Positions 32,529-44,592 of a stretch of DNA of 64,000 bases are shown piece by piece. Position numbers and translations under genes: made by a program. Under the pieces are notes generated by a model. That model made no database searches. It had not been told where the DNA came from and saw only the letters and a list, made by a program, of their open reading frames with translations. The DNA is taken from positions 131,639 through 195,638 of the forward strand of contig SZWC01001577.1 in assembly GCA_023375785.1 (NCBI GenBank), written 5' to 3'. Position 1 is the first letter of the stretch. Each line of letters opens with the position of its first letter. The DNA is from Penium margaritaceum (taxonomy: Eukaryota; Streptophyta; Zygnematophyceae; Desmidiales; Peniaceae).

Positions 32529-33266
32529 AATTGGAACTTGAGGAGAGAGGGAGCCTTGGAGTAGTGAGCATGTGGGACTGAAAGGGCATCACTTGTGCTG
32601 AAGAAAGGTTGTTGAATCACTCAAAATGATGGAGTACATATAGAGCTAGAGCTTGCACAAGTCAGCCCTCTCACAAGCCACACCACTTAGCCATGGAGGC
32701 TAAGGCTCACACACTAGAGTACACAATCTCACACAAGGGATGAAATCAGCCTAACAATCAGGCTGACCAGTCACACACGAACTAGAGAGCTAGAGAATGC
32801 TCTCATGGCACACTCCTAGTGATCACATAACCCACAATCCCATGGAGAATCGCTATGTGTCCATGGCTAGCACACAAGGATCTCACCTCACCTAAAACAT
32901 AAGAAGAGGTACCTTCATCCTAGTCAGCATACCTTGACAAGGCAATCCTAAGACCAAGGACCTTTTTGGATATTTCTCCCATCAGGTCTTCACCCTGGAC
33001 CTCTTGCCTTGTTCTTTTCTTAAGCTAAGGCATGGAGCCATCACACATGGCCACCCAGACATCGGCGGTCCATGACCCCTAAAACTTCGAAAATTTATAT
33101 CTCCCAATCCGACTGTTGGACCGGCCTGAAATTTAGACTGTAGATAACTTGTCACCTGATCTTTCTAATGGTGAAGACGGAATCCCGATCCGAGCAGGCA
33201 TCTAGAAGTTTCCTGGAACTTACTCCTATGGACCTGAAATCGAGCCGGAAAACTCCTTTCCCATCA
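32529..33266 (-). repeat. CopA-9 3' LTR
   Basis: About 738 bp. Its inner end is diverged (AATTGGAACTTGAGG) and its outer end reads TTTCCCATCA, followed at once by the purine tract. Confidence 0.82.
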
Positions 33267-33285
33267 ATCTCCCACTTTGTTGCAG

Positions 33286-36200
33286 TCATAGTGGGCTGAG
33301 TCTACATGCCTTCATGCAGAATTGCTGCTTCTCACAGGTCACTTGTTTGGTGCAGAAATCAGCGACCTCCCTGCTGGTTGGAGTAAACTCCAGCTTGATA
33401 GCACCGTCTTGTACCATGTGCCTCATGAAGTGATATGCGATGTCAATGTGCTTGGTGCATGCATGGTGCTCAGGATTCTTGGCGAGTGCGATTGTGCTCT
33501 GGTTGTCTACGCGCACAGGAACTAGAACTGCAACACTCCCACTCATCTCCGCCATGAGATGCTGGAGCCAAAGTGCTTCCTTGGCTCCAAAGCTGAGAGA
33601 GATATACTCAGCTTCTGTGCTCGAGGTGACCACGACCACCTGTCGCTTGGTGCACCAGCTGATGGCACCTCCATTCATGAGAAACACATGAAGAGAGATG
33701 GACTTCCGCGTATCAGGATGTAAAGCCCAATCTGCATCGGTGTAGCTGATGATGCTATTGTCGTTGCCGTTGTAGGTGATGCTGACATTGATGGTTCTAG
33801 CAAGGTAGCGGAAGATCTGCTTCACTGCCTTCTGGTGCTCCTGTCCGGGATTGACCATGTGCTGGCTCAAAGCGCTCACAGCCAGTGCGAGGTCCGACAT
33901 GGTTCCCACCATCAGGTACATAAGACTGCCGACGAGGCTCTGGTACTTCTGCCACTCAGCTGCATCTGCTTCTCCACTGAAGCTCACGAGGTACGGTCGC
34001 GTCTCCCGCGGCGTGCTGATGGGTTTGACCTCTACCATGCCGAACCGCTGTAGGATGTCCTTGATGTAGCGACTCTGCTGTAGCGAGAGAGAGCGTCATT
34101 TGCGGTCACGCATGATCTGGATGCTGAGGAAGTATGATGCCTCCCCGGGAACAGACACTTGAAAGCGCTCCTGCATGGCCTCCTTGAACTCGTGTAGTGC
34201 AGACATGCTATTGGAAAGGAGGAGCATGTTATCCACATAGACAACGATGATGAGGATCTCATGCTCATGCTGCCAGTGATACACGCTGTAGTCACACTCG
34301 CTGTGCTCAAACCCCATACACTGCAACGCCGCATCCAACGCCTGGTTCCAAGCACGCGAAGCTTGCTTGAGGCCGTACAGCGACTTCTGCAGATTGCAAA
34401 CCAGGTGCTCCTGGCCATCCATGACGAATCCCTCCGGCTCCTCCATGTACATCTCCTCCTCCAAGTCACCATTCAAGAATTTCGTCTTGACATTCATGTG
34501 AAGATCCTTAAAGTCCTCAGCAGCTGCATAAGGGAGGAGCGTGCGCACAGAGGCAAACTTTTGCAATAGGGGCAAAGGTTTCTGTGTAGTCGATGCCCTC
34601 CTCTTGGGAGTAGCCCTTGGCGACCAGCCTCGCCTTGTACTTTTCCAGGTTGCCATCTGCTCCCCGCTTCTTCTTGAATACCCACTTGCACTTGATCACC
34701 TTACGTCCAGGTGGATGCTCAGTCAGCTCCCACGTGTCGTTGTCCAGTTGCGACTATATCTCCTGCTGCACAGCTTGCGCCCAATCTGCTACATGCGGTG
34801 CAGCCAGGGCCTCCTTGTATGACGTTGGCTCATCTGAACCTGCTGCAACTGCGACATTCATCTGTTCTGGGTTCGGCAGCATCCAGAAATGGCCGCGCTC
34901 ACCATACTTGTAACGCACCCTAAGAGGATACCTGCGACCTGGTGCTAGAGCGTTAGCGGGCAGCTGGCGCGATGCTGCTGGTACAACTACTGCTGGTGGT
35001 GGTGCTACATCTCCCTCCTGTGCTTCTGCCGGTGAGGCTTCTAAATCTATTGCATCAGATATGGAAGAGTAGAGTTATTCTCCTACTGTCACAGTAGAGG
35101 AAGGATCGGGAGAGACTGAGTCCGGAAGGATTTCTGCTCCCACTGTCTCGTCAGTTGCTGATTCTGCTGCCTCCCATTAGTGCCGATGACGTTGCTCTCG
35201 TTGAAAACGACATCCCTGGAGATGATGACGTGGCCTCTATCCCTCTCGTAGAGACGATAGGCCTTGCTTGTCACGTCATACCTAATCAATACCATCTGCA
35301 CAGTCTTTGCGTCCCCTTTCTGTCGCTTCTCNGGCGTGCTGATGGGTTTGACCTCTACCATGCCGAACCGCTGTAGGATGTCCTTGATGTAGCGACTCTG
35401 CTGTAGCGAGAGAGAGCGTCATTTGCGGTCACGCATGATCTGGATGCTGAGGAAGTATGATGCCTCCCCGGGAACAGACACTTGAAAGCGCTCCTGCATG
35501 GCCTCCTTGAACTCGTGTAGTGCAGACATGCTATTGGAAAGGAGGAGCATGTTATCCACATAGACAACGATGATGAGGATCTCATGCTCATGCTGCCAGT
35601 GATACACGCTGTAGTCACACTCGCTGTGCTCAAACCCCATACACTGCAACGCCGCATCCAACGCCTGGTTCCAAGCACGCGAAGCTTGCTTGAGGCCGTA
35701 CAGCGACTTCTGCAGATTGCAAACCAGGTGCTCCTGGCCATCCATGACGAATCCCTCCGGCTCCTCCATGTACATCTCCTCCTCCAAGTCACCATTCAAG
35801 AATTTCGTCTTGACATTCATGTGAAGATCCTTAAAGTCCTCAGCAGCTGCATAAGGGAGGAGCGTGCGCACAGAGGCAAACTTTTGCAATAGGGGCAAAG
35901 GTTTCTGTGTAGTCGATGCCCTCCTCTTGGGAGTAGCCCTTGGCGACCAGCCTCGCCTTGTACTTTTCCAGGTTGCCATCTGCTCCCCGCTTCTTCTTGA
36001 ATACCCACTTGCACTTGATCACCTTACGTCCAGGTGGATGCTCAGTCAGCTCCCACGTGTCGTTGTCCAGTTGCGACTATATCTCCTGCTGCACAGCTTG
36101 CGCCCAATCTGCTACATGCGGTGCAGCCAGGGCCTCCTTGTATGACGTTGGCTCATCTGAACCTGCTGCAACTGCGACATTCATCTGTTCTGGGTTCGGC

Positions 36201-36640
36201 AGCATCCAGAAATGGCCGCGCTCACCATACTTGTAACGCACCCTAAGAGGATACNAACTTTTGCAATAGGGGCAAAGGTTTCTGTGTAGTCGATGCCCTC
36301 CTCTTGGGAGTAGCCCTTGGCGACCAGCCTCGCCTTGTACTTTTCCAGGTTGCCATCTGCTCCCCGCTTCTTCTTGAATACCCACTTGCACTTGATCACC
36401 TTACGTCCAGGTGGATGCTCAGTCAGCTCCCACGTGTCGTTGTCCAGTTGCGACTATATCTCCTGCTGCACAGCTTGCGCCCAATCTGCTACATGCGGTG
36501 CAGCCAGGGCCTCCTTGTATGACGTTGGCTCATCTGAACCTGCTGCAACTGCGACATTCATCTGTTCTGGGTTCGGCAGCATCCAGAAATGGCCGCGCTC
36601 ACCATACTTGTAACGCACCCTAAGAGGATACCTGCGACCT
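33286..36640 (-). pseudogene. CopA-9 RT, RNase H and linker region (fossil, with repeated assembly blocks)
   Basis: RNase H and the RT-RNase H connection lie at about 33286-34050 (TDADWALHPDTRKS, KHIDIAYHFMRHM). The RT blocks at 34060-34860 include EEMYMEEPEGFVMD and YVDN-type catalytic surroundings. Blocks 35333-36254 and 36256-36640 repeat the RT and linker sequence already given at 34010-34931 and 34556-34940. Confidence 0.82.
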
Positions 36641-37031
36641 GGTGCTAGAGCGTTAGCGGGCAGCTGGCGCGATGCTGCTGGTACAACTACTGCTGGTGGT
36701 GGTGCTACATCTCCCTCCTGTGCTTCTGCCGGTGAGGCTTCTAAATCTATTGCATCAGATATGGAAGAGTAGAGTTATTCTCCTACTGTCACAGTAGAGG
36801 AAGGATCGGGAGAGACTGAGTCCGGAAGGATTTCTGCTCCCACTGTCTCGTCAGTTGCTGATTCTGCTGCCTCCCATTAGTGCCGATGACGTTGCTCTCG
36901 TTGAAAACGACATCCCTGGAGATGATGACGTGGCCTCTATCCCTCTCGTAGAGACGATAGGCCTTGCTTGTCACGTCATACCTAATCAATACCATCTGCA
37001 CAGTCTTTGCGTCCCCTTTCTGTCGCTTCTC
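34010..37031. repeat. Identical blocks around two single-N seams
   Basis: 34010-34931 equals 35333-36254 (offset 1323), and 34556-35331 equals 36256-37031 (offset 1700). I saw no difference between copies. Each block starts directly after a lone N. About 376 bp (34556-34931) is present three times. Exact identity inside an otherwise diverged element points to unmerged contig overlaps. Confidence 0.9.
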
Positions 37032-38267
37032 TTTGGACATGTACATGTGTGCCAGGCTGCCAAATGCTCGGAGATGACCGACGCTCGGTCTCTTGCCGAA
37101 CCACGCCTTGTACGGCGTCACCTGCTGTAGCGCCTTAGTTGGACTGCGGTTCTTTATGAAGACCTCAGTGCTCACGGCTTCAACCCAGAAAAGGTAGGTT
37201 AGCAGAGCCGCGTGTAGCATGGAGCGTGCCGACTCCATAATGGTATGGTTGGCACATTCTGCTACATCGTTCTGCTGCGGAGAGTACGGCGTGGTACGCT
37301 ACGCCTTCATGCTAGCTGCTGCAAGGTAGTCCTGGAACTCCTTGCTCAGGTACTCTCCACCGCGATCGCTGCGCAACGCCTTGATCTTCTTGCCAGTCTG
37401 GTTCTCCACCATGGCCTTGAACTCCTTGAACCTGTCAAAGTACTGGTTCTTGGAAGGAAGGAAGTACACAGTAGTGTAACGGCTGAAATCATCAATGAAC
37501 ATCTGGAAATACCTAGAGTCTCCAAAACTTTGGATCTGCATCGGGCCGCACAAGTCTGTGTGGACCAGCTCCAACACCTCCTTCGCATGCTCCCCTAATC
37601 CAGAGAACGCCTCTCGGTGCTGCTTCCCCTCCAAACAGCCGATGCACAACTGCTGCTCAAAATTAGAGATGGTAGGCAGGTCACGCACCATCTACTTTGC
37701 TTGAAACTGCTGCAAGGCGCGCATGCCGATGTGGCCGTAGCACACATGCCAGATCTCGCCATCTGTCACCTGCACCACTGCTGCAAGACTCTGCTCACGC
37801 GGGATCTTGGTCACCTCCAGCAGGCGGTATATGTCGCCCTCCTTCACCGACCTGACCAACTCCTCTCTTGTATCCTTGTTGAGGATGTAGCCATAGTCAT
37901 CATCAAAGACGATGCGCAATCCTGTATTTGTAAGAGAGGAGACTGAGAGGAGGTTGAATGCAGCATTAGGTACATACACCATGCCATGGAACACTCCCTC
38001 TTCAATGCCACATGGGGTCTCCGACGACATCTCCACAATCCCGATCCCCTCAGCATACACCACCCGATCATCACCCATAGCGATAGGACGGGAAGGGATG
38101 GACAGCAGTTGCGTAAACCACTCCTTGTGATGTATGAGGCTCTTGGTACACCCTGAGTTCTTGTACCATGCGAGATTCGCCTTCTCCACCTGCGACATGT
38201 CAGACTTCGCCATGAAGAGACAGTCGCGCACCTCCTTGGCCACATTCATGTTGCCAAAGTGGCGCAC
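36640..38267 (-). pseudogene. CopA-9 integrase and protease region (fossil)
   Basis: Integrase: SPTKALQQVTPYKAWF, LCGPMQIQSFGDSRYF with FIDDFSRYTTVYF, CIGCLEGKQHREAF. Protease: WYKNSGCTKSLIHH, PIAMGDDRVVYAEGIG, FNLLSVSSLTNTGL. The order and spacing fit the family. Confidence 0.83.
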
Positions 38268-39823
38268 ACCAGCCTGGTTTTGTTGCTGCTGCTACTGCTG
38301 TTGCTACTTTTGCTGCTACTACTGCGATGACTGCTCCTGCTACTGCTCCTTCTGGTCCGTCTTGAGCTTGAAACACTCCTTTTTGTAGTGTCCCTCTTTC
38401 TGGCAATAATGGCATTTGCCTTTCTTTTTACCTCTCTGCGGCCCAGACTGCTACTGCCGGTGCTGGTTGCGTGAGCTCGTGGCCACAAAAGTTGCTTCAC
38501 CGCTGCTGCCGCCATTGCGTTTTCTTGCATTGCGACGTAATTCCACCTGTACCAGGTGTGTGCAGATGAAGTCGAGGTCGAGAGTTGGCTGGCACTCCAG
38601 CGTCTCTCGTACCGTATTGTAGCTGGTTGGGAGTCCCCTCAGCAAGAGGAGGATGAAGCGAGTCTCTTCCACAGGGTTGCCGGCCGCTCTCAGCAGCTTC
38701 GCCAGCTCCTTTGCCCTGTCTAGGTATGCCTCCATCCCTTCACCACCCTGCATTTTCAGTGTTGGAAATAGAGGAGAGAGGGAGCCTTGGAGCAGCGAGC
38801 ATGTGTGATTGGAAGGGCATCACTTGTGCTGAAGAATGGTTGTTCAATCACTCAAAATGATGGAGTACATATAGAGCTAGAGCTTGGGCAAGTCAGCCCT
38901 CTCACAAGCCACACCACTTAGCCATGGAGGCTAAGGCTCACACACTAGAATCCATAATCTCACACAAGGGAGGAAATCAGCCTAGCAATCAGGCTGACCA
39001 CTCACACACGACCTAGAGAGCTAGAGAATGCTCTCATGGCACACTCCTAGGGGTCACATAACCCACAAACCCATGGAGAATCGCCATGTGTCCATGGCTA
39101 GTACACAAGGATCTCACCTCACCTAAAAAGTAAGGTGAGGTACCTTTATCCTAGTCAGCACACTCTGACAAGGCAATCCTAAGACCAAGGACCTTTTAGG
39201 ATATTTCTCCCATCAGGTCTTGACCCTAGACCTCTTGCCTTTTTCTTTTCTCAGGCTAAGGCATGGAGCCATCGCCCATGGCCACCCAAACATCAGCGGT
39301 CCATGACCCCTGAAACTTCGAAAATTCATATCTCCCAATCCGACCGTTGGATCGGCCTGAAACTTGGACCGTAGATAATTTCCCACCTGATCTTTCCAAT
39401 AGTGAAGACGGATTGAGGATCGGAGCAGGCATCTGGAAGTTTCCTGGAACTTGCTCACGTGTCCCACCCCTCCTTTGCAGTAGCCTTGTCACTCACGTAC
39501 TGAAGATGCGGGTTGGAGATGGTGTTGACAAGCAACCTGTAGGCCTGCCTGTCCTTCTTACTCCACTCCTCATACGCCGCTGCTGCAGTAGTAGATGAAC
39601 TTGCATCTGCTGCACCTTTCTGCGGCGTCTTTCCCGCCACCACCTGAGCTATGGTGATGCCTTTTGCCTGTGGAGGCGGAGCGCGCTCGTCGCCGCTCAC
39701 CACCTCCCACAAGCCCCTCTCCTCCAAAAGGAGGCGGGTACGGATCTTCCAAAACATGAAGTTGGCGCGTCCTTCCAGCCTCTCCAAGGGCTGGGCTGCT
39801 GTTACCACGCCTGCTGCTGCCAT
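38268..39823 (-). pseudogene. CopA-9 gag region, interrupted by an LTR piece (fossil)
   Basis: The N-terminal part 39460-39823 starts MAAAGVVTAAQPLERLEGR. The C-terminal part 38268-38757 includes MQGGEGMEAYLDRAKELA, the zinc knuckle (about 38374-38415) and a short glutamine-rich spacer. Between them lies a reverse CopA LTR piece (38760-39459). Confidence 0.83.
38760..39459 (-). repeat. CopA LTR piece within CopA-9 gag
   Basis: A reverse LTR starting TGTTGGAAATAG at 38760 and lacking its outer end at 39459. No matching 5-bp flanks were found, so the original insertion has since been altered at one side. Confidence 0.82.
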
Positions 39824-40469
39824 TTTGAGCTTTGGTGATGCTCAACGCTGCCCTTGGGTGGCGGCGCTACCCCTGCTTCTGCTACTGATTCTGCCAGAAA
39901 TCTGTCTGACAGAAAATGGACTGTAGATGCCAGAAGACTGGGAATTTGGAAAAACGGAGCTCACCACTAGAAAATTCAGCTCAAAACCTTTCAGATCGAC
40001 CCATAAAACAGGGTCATCAACAGGGGATTTTGAAAGATATGCCCTCTTGAAAACAGGGTATGCTTCTGCTCCTACTCTAAGTCAGACCAGCCAGCTTGTA
40101 AACGGCGTTTCTCCCAAACGAATCAATGGAATGCAAATATTTTTGCACCAATGAAAATCTTCGGAAAAATACTACAATTCGCATGTGCAACTTTTTAAAT
40201 TTGACAAAGAAATAAGAGAGTTATGGTCATCACAAGGCGACAGTCTTACTCATAGAGAAGAGTGTAGCCCTGGCCGACCTCGTTTTGAGCATAACTGTCC
40301 ATCCGACCGTTGGATCTTTGCGATCTTGGGCTCGTTGGAAAGCTTGTCTTGCGAACTTGACGATCCAATGGCCGATTGTCAAATTTGGTCAAGGTTGACC
40401 CTAACCCGTCACTCTCAAACTGACGGCCTGTGCTGGCTGAATTTGGCAGAATCTGGCTCTGATACCAAA
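39824..40469 (-). other. CopA-9 leader and iMet primer site
   Basis: Well-conserved CopA leader. The primer site TGGTATCAGAGCC (minus strand) is at 40455-40467, two bases from the LTR. Confidence 0.83.
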
Positions 40470-40983
40470 TGTTGGATCTGGAGGAGAGAGGGAGTCTTGG
40501 AGCAGCGAGCATGTGGGACTGAAAGGGCATCAGTTGTGGTGAAGAATGGTTGTTGAATCACTCAAAATGATGGAGTACATATAGAGCTAGAGCTTGGGCA
40601 AGTCAGCCCTCTCACAAGCCACACCACTTAGCCATGGAGGCTAAGGTTCACACACTAGAGTCCACAATCTCACACAAGGGAGGAAATCAGCCCAACAATC
40701 ACGCTGACCAGTCACACACAACCTAGAGAGCTAGAGAATGCTCTCATGGCACACTCCTAGTGGTCACATCACCCACAAACCCATGGAGAATCGCCATGTG
40801 TCCATGGCTAGCACACAAGGATCTCACCTCACCTAAAAAGTAAGGAGAGGTACCTTTATCCTAGTCAGCACACTCTGACAAGGCAATCCTAAGACCAAGG
40901 ACCTTTTTGGATATTTCTCCCATCAGGTCTTGACCCTGGACCTCTTGCCTTTTTCTTTTCTCAGGCTAAGGCATGGAGCCATC
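40470..40983 (-). repeat. CopA-9 5' LTR, inner 514 bp (outer part in gap)
   Basis: Starts TGTTGGATCTGG and runs to GGAGCCATC at the gap edge. It is the mirror partner of 41927-42440. Confidence 0.85.
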
Positions 40984-41926
40984 NNNNNNNNNNNNNNNNN
41001 NNNNNNNNNNNNNNNNNNNNNNNNNNNNNNNNNNNNNNNNNNNNNNNNNNNNNNNNNNNNNNNNNNNNNNNNNNNNNNNNNNNNNNNNNNNNNNNNNNNN
41101 NNNNNNNNNNNNNNNNNNNNNNNNNNNNNNNNNNNNNNNNNNNNNNNNNNNNNNNNNNNNNNNNNNNNNNNNNNNNNNNNNNNNNNNNNNNNNNNNNNNN
41201 NNNNNNNNNNNNNNNNNNNNNNNNNNNNNNNNNNNNNNNNNNNNNNNNNNNNNNNNNNNNNNNNNNNNNNNNNNNNNNNNNNNNNNNNNNNNNNNNNNNN
41301 NNNNNNNNNNNNNNNNNNNNNNNNNNNNNNNNNNNNNNNNNNNNNNNNNNNNNNNNNNNNNNNNNNNNNNNNNNNNNNNNNNNNNNNNNNNNNNNNNNNN
41401 NNNNNNNNNNNNNNNNNNNNNNNNNNNNNNNNNNNNNNNNNNNNNNNNNNNNNNNNNNNNNNNNNNNNNNNNNNNNNNNNNNNNNNNNNNNNNNNNNNNN
41501 NNNNNNNNNNNNNNNNNNNNNNNNNNNNNNNNNNNNNNNNNNNNNNNNNNNNNNNNNNNNNNNNNNNNNNNNNNNNNNNNNNNNNNNNNNNNNNNNNNNN
41601 NNNNNNNNNNNNNNNNNNNNNNNNNNNNNNNNNNNNNNNNNNNNNNNNNNNNNNNNNNNNNNNNNNNNNNNNNNNNNNNNNNNNNNNNNNNNNNNNNNNN
41701 NNNNNNNNNNNNNNNNNNNNNNNNNNNNNNNNNNNNNNNNNNNNNNNNNNNNNNNNNNNNNNNNNNNNNNNNNNNNNNNNNNNNNNNNNNNNNNNNNNNN
41801 NNNNNNNNNNNNNNNNNNNNNNNNNNNNNNNNNNNNNNNNNNNNNNNNNNNNNNNNNNNNNNNNNNNNNNNNNNNNNNNNNNNNNNNNNNNNNNNNNNNN
41901 NNNNNNNNNNNNNNNNNNNNNNNNNN
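40984..41926. other. Assembly gap, 943 N
   Basis: The gap lies between two CopA LTR arms in inverted orientation whose edges are exact mirror images (GGAGCCATC / GATGGCTCC). At least about 450 bp of LTR sequence, 225 from each arm, should lie inside. Confidence 0.9.
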
Positions 41927-42440
41927 GATGGCTCCATGCCTTAGCCTGAGAAAAGAAAAAGGCAAGAGGTCCAGGGTCAAGACCTGATGGGAGAAATATC
42001 CAAAAAGGTCCTTGGTCTTAGGATTGCCTTGTCAGAGTGTGCTGACTAGGATAAAGGTACCTCACCTTACTTTTTAGGTGAGGTGAGATCCTTGTGTGCT
42101 AGCCATGGACACATGGCGATTCTCCATGGGTTTGTGGGTGATGTGACCACTTGGAGTGTGTCATGAGAGCATTCTCTAGCTCTCTAGGTCGTGTGTGACT
42201 GGTCAGCCTGATTGTTAGGCTGATTTCCTCCCTTGTGTGAGATTGTGGACTCTAGTGTATGAGCCTTAGCCTCCATGGCTAAGTGGTGTGGCTTGTGAGA
42301 GGGCTGACTTGCCCAAGCTCTAGCTCTATATGTACTCCATCATTTTGAGTAGTTCAACAAGCATTCTTCAGGACAAGTGATGCCTTTTCAGTACAACATG
42401 CTCGCTGCTCTAAGGCTCCCTCTTTCCTCCAGATCCAATA
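41927..42440 (+). repeat. CopA LTR fragment, inner 514 bp
   Basis: Plus-strand LTR from the gap edge to GATCCAATA at 42440. It differs from the 40470-40983 arm at several percent of positions, so it is not the same sequence assembled twice. It abuts CopA-10 RT. Confidence 0.82.
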
Positions 42441-43632
42441 GCTGTAATACATGGTCGTTGAGCGTAGCCAGTGTGACTATGGCATCTATCGCTGGCAGCA
42501 TGTGTATGAGATCCTAATGATCATTGTTTATGTGGATGATATGCTCCTCTTTTCCAAGAGCATGTCCGCACTATAGGAGTTCAAGGAAGCCATGCAGGAG
42601 CACTTCCAGATGTCCGATCTCGAGGAGGCGTCATACTTCCTCTGCATCCATATCATGAGTGACCGCAAATCATGCTCTCTCTTGCTGCAGCAGAGTCGCT
42701 ATATCAAGGACGTCTTGTAGCAGTTCGGCATGGCAAAGGCTTAATCCATCGGTTCACTGGAGGAGACGCGGCAGTATCTCGTGAGCTTAAGCATAGAAGT
42801 AGATGCAACTAAGCGGGAGAAGTACCAGAGTGCCGTCGGCAGTCTTATGTACCTGATGGTGGTAACCAGGCCAGACCTCGCACACACTATGATCATTATG
42901 AGCCAAAACATGGCTAATCCCAGACCTGAGCACCAGAAGGTAGTGAAGCGCATCTTTTGCTACCTTGCTGGAACCATCAACATCAATATCACCTACAACC
43001 GCAATCACAATAACATCATCAACTACACAAACGAATATTGGATTTCAAATCTCGAGGACCGCAAGTCCATCTCAAGACATGTGTTCCTCATGAATGACGG
43101 GGTCATCACTTGGTGCTGCAAGCGCCTGTTGGTTGTGGCTACCTCAAGCACGGAAGCTGAGTACGTATCTTTCAGTTTTGGAGTTGAGGAAGCAGTTGGG
43201 CTCCAGCGTCTCATGGCGGAGATGAGTGGGAGTGTAGCAGTTCCGGTTTCCATGCGCGTCGACAACTAGAGTGTAATTGTACTCGCCAAGAATCCTAAGC
43301 ACCATGCACATATCAAGCACATTGACATCTTATATCACTTCATTGGGCACATGGTGCATGAGGGTGCTATCAAGCTGGAATTTACTCCAACCAGCAAAAA
43401 TGTTGCTGATTTCTGCACCACGCCAGTGACTCGTGAAAACAGCAGTTCTACAGCAAGGCATGTGGACTCAGCCCACTCTATCTACGACAAAGTGGGAGAT
43501 TGTTTGCAAAGGAGCCATCTCGCTTAATTTCAGGTCCACAACAGCAAGTTCCACGAAACTATCAGATACCTACTCCGATTTTCAATTTGACTTCACCATT
43601 GCAAAGATTAGGTGGCAATTTGTCTACGGTCC
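42441..43632 (+). mobile_element. CopA-10: RT-RNase H end of an old CopA element (3' LTR continues at 54181)
   Basis: RT from the area before the catalytic site (VYVDDMLLF, about 42527-42555). RNase H extends to about 43460, with SLMYLMVVTRPDLAH and SSTEAEYVSFSFG. The purine tract AAAGTGGGAGAT (43489-43500) is followed by the first 132 bp of the 3' LTR (43501-43632). The LTR resumes at 54181 after the compound insertion. Diverged and broken many times; the 5' part is missing. Confidence 0.84.
43501..43632 (+). repeat. CopA-10 3' LTR, first 132 bp
   Basis: TGTTTGCAAAGGAGCC...CTACGGTCC. The last five bases, GGTCC, recur at 54181-54185, where the LTR continues with AAGTTTTAGGCCGATCC. Confidence 0.88.
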
Positions 43633-44090
43633 TGTTGGATCTGGAGGAGAGAGGGAGTCTTGGAGCAGCGAGCATGTGGGACTGAAAGGGCATCAGTTTT
43701 GCTGAAGAATGGTTGTTGAATCACTCAAATGGAGTACATATAGAGCTAGAGCTTGGGCAAGTCAGCCCTCTCACAAGCCACACCACTTAGCCATGGAGGC
43801 TAAGGCTCACACACTAGAGTCCACAATCTCACACAACAGAGGAAATCAGCCCAACAATCAGGCTGACCAGTCACACACGACCTAGAGAGCTAGAGAATGC
43901 TCTCATGGCACACTCCTAGTGGTCACATCACCCACAAACCCATGGAGAATCGCCATGTGTCCATGGCTAGCACACAAGGATCTCACCTCACCTAAAAAGT
44001 AAGGTGAGGTACCTTTATCCTAGTCAGCACACTCTGACAAGGCAATCCTAAGACCAAGGACCTTTTTGGATATTTCTCCCATCAGGTCTT
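43633..44090 (-). repeat. Left-end LTR of the compound (inner 458 bp)
   Basis: A reverse LTR from its inner end to about LTR position 280. Like the right-end LTR (53457-54180) it carries the perfect-stem hairpin variant, as expected if the two are the LTR pair of one minus-strand element. Confidence 0.83.
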
Positions 44091-44592
44091 TGTTGGGAAA
44101 GGAGCCGTCCGGCTCTGTTTCAGGTCCACAGGAGCTTGATGGGAGAAATATCCAAAAAGGTCCTTGGTCTTAGGATTGCCTTGTCAGAGTGTGCTAACTA
44201 GGATAAAGGTACCTCTCCTTACTTTTTAGGTGAGTTGAGATCCTTGTGTGCTAGCCATGGACACATGGCGATTCTCCATGGGTTTGTGGGTGATGCGACC
44301 ACTAGGAGTGTGCCATGAGAGCATTCTCTAGCTCTCTAGGTCGTGTGTGACTGGTCAGCCTGATTTTTGGGCTGATTTCCTCTCTTGTGTGAGATTGTGG
44401 ACTCTAGTGTGTGAGCCTTAGCCTCCATGGCTAAGTGGTGTGGCTTGTGAGAGGGCTGACTTGCTCAAGCTCTAGCTCTATATGTACTCCATCATTCTGA
44501 GTGATTCAACAACCATTCTTCAGCACAACTGATGCCCTTTCAGTCCCACATGCTCGCTGCTCCAAGACTCCCTCTCTCCTCCAGATCCAATA
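44091..44592 (+). repeat. 5' LTR of the plus-strand arm (incomplete)
   Basis: Starts TGTTGGGAAAGGAGCC, ends GATCCAATA, and is shorter than the family length. It carries the mismatched-stem hairpin variant (ACCTCTCCT), unlike the compound's two outer LTRs, so it probably came from a separate element. Confidence 0.82.

Larger units (their letters stand above)
32529..40983 (-). mobile_element. CopA-9: Ty1/copia element, length inflated by assembly seams
   Basis: Minus-strand order: 5' LTR (40983-40470, outer part in the gap), iMet primer site (40467-40455), leader, gag from 39823, a foreign LTR piece (38760-39459) inside gag, protease, integrase, RT-RNase H to about 33286, PPT, 3' LTR 33266-32529. 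Two single-N seams (35332, 36255) surround exact repeats, so about 1.7 kb (35332-37031) is probably redundant. It is broken, about ten breaks besides the seams. Its two LTRs differ visibly by more than those of CopA-5, suggesting an older copy. Confidence 0.85.

Noticed and set aside
40930-41980. Long open frames across the N run on both strands
   Set aside because: They consist of unknown residues from 943 N with a few LTR-derived residues at the ends. The only information in them is the mirror symmetry of the flanks.
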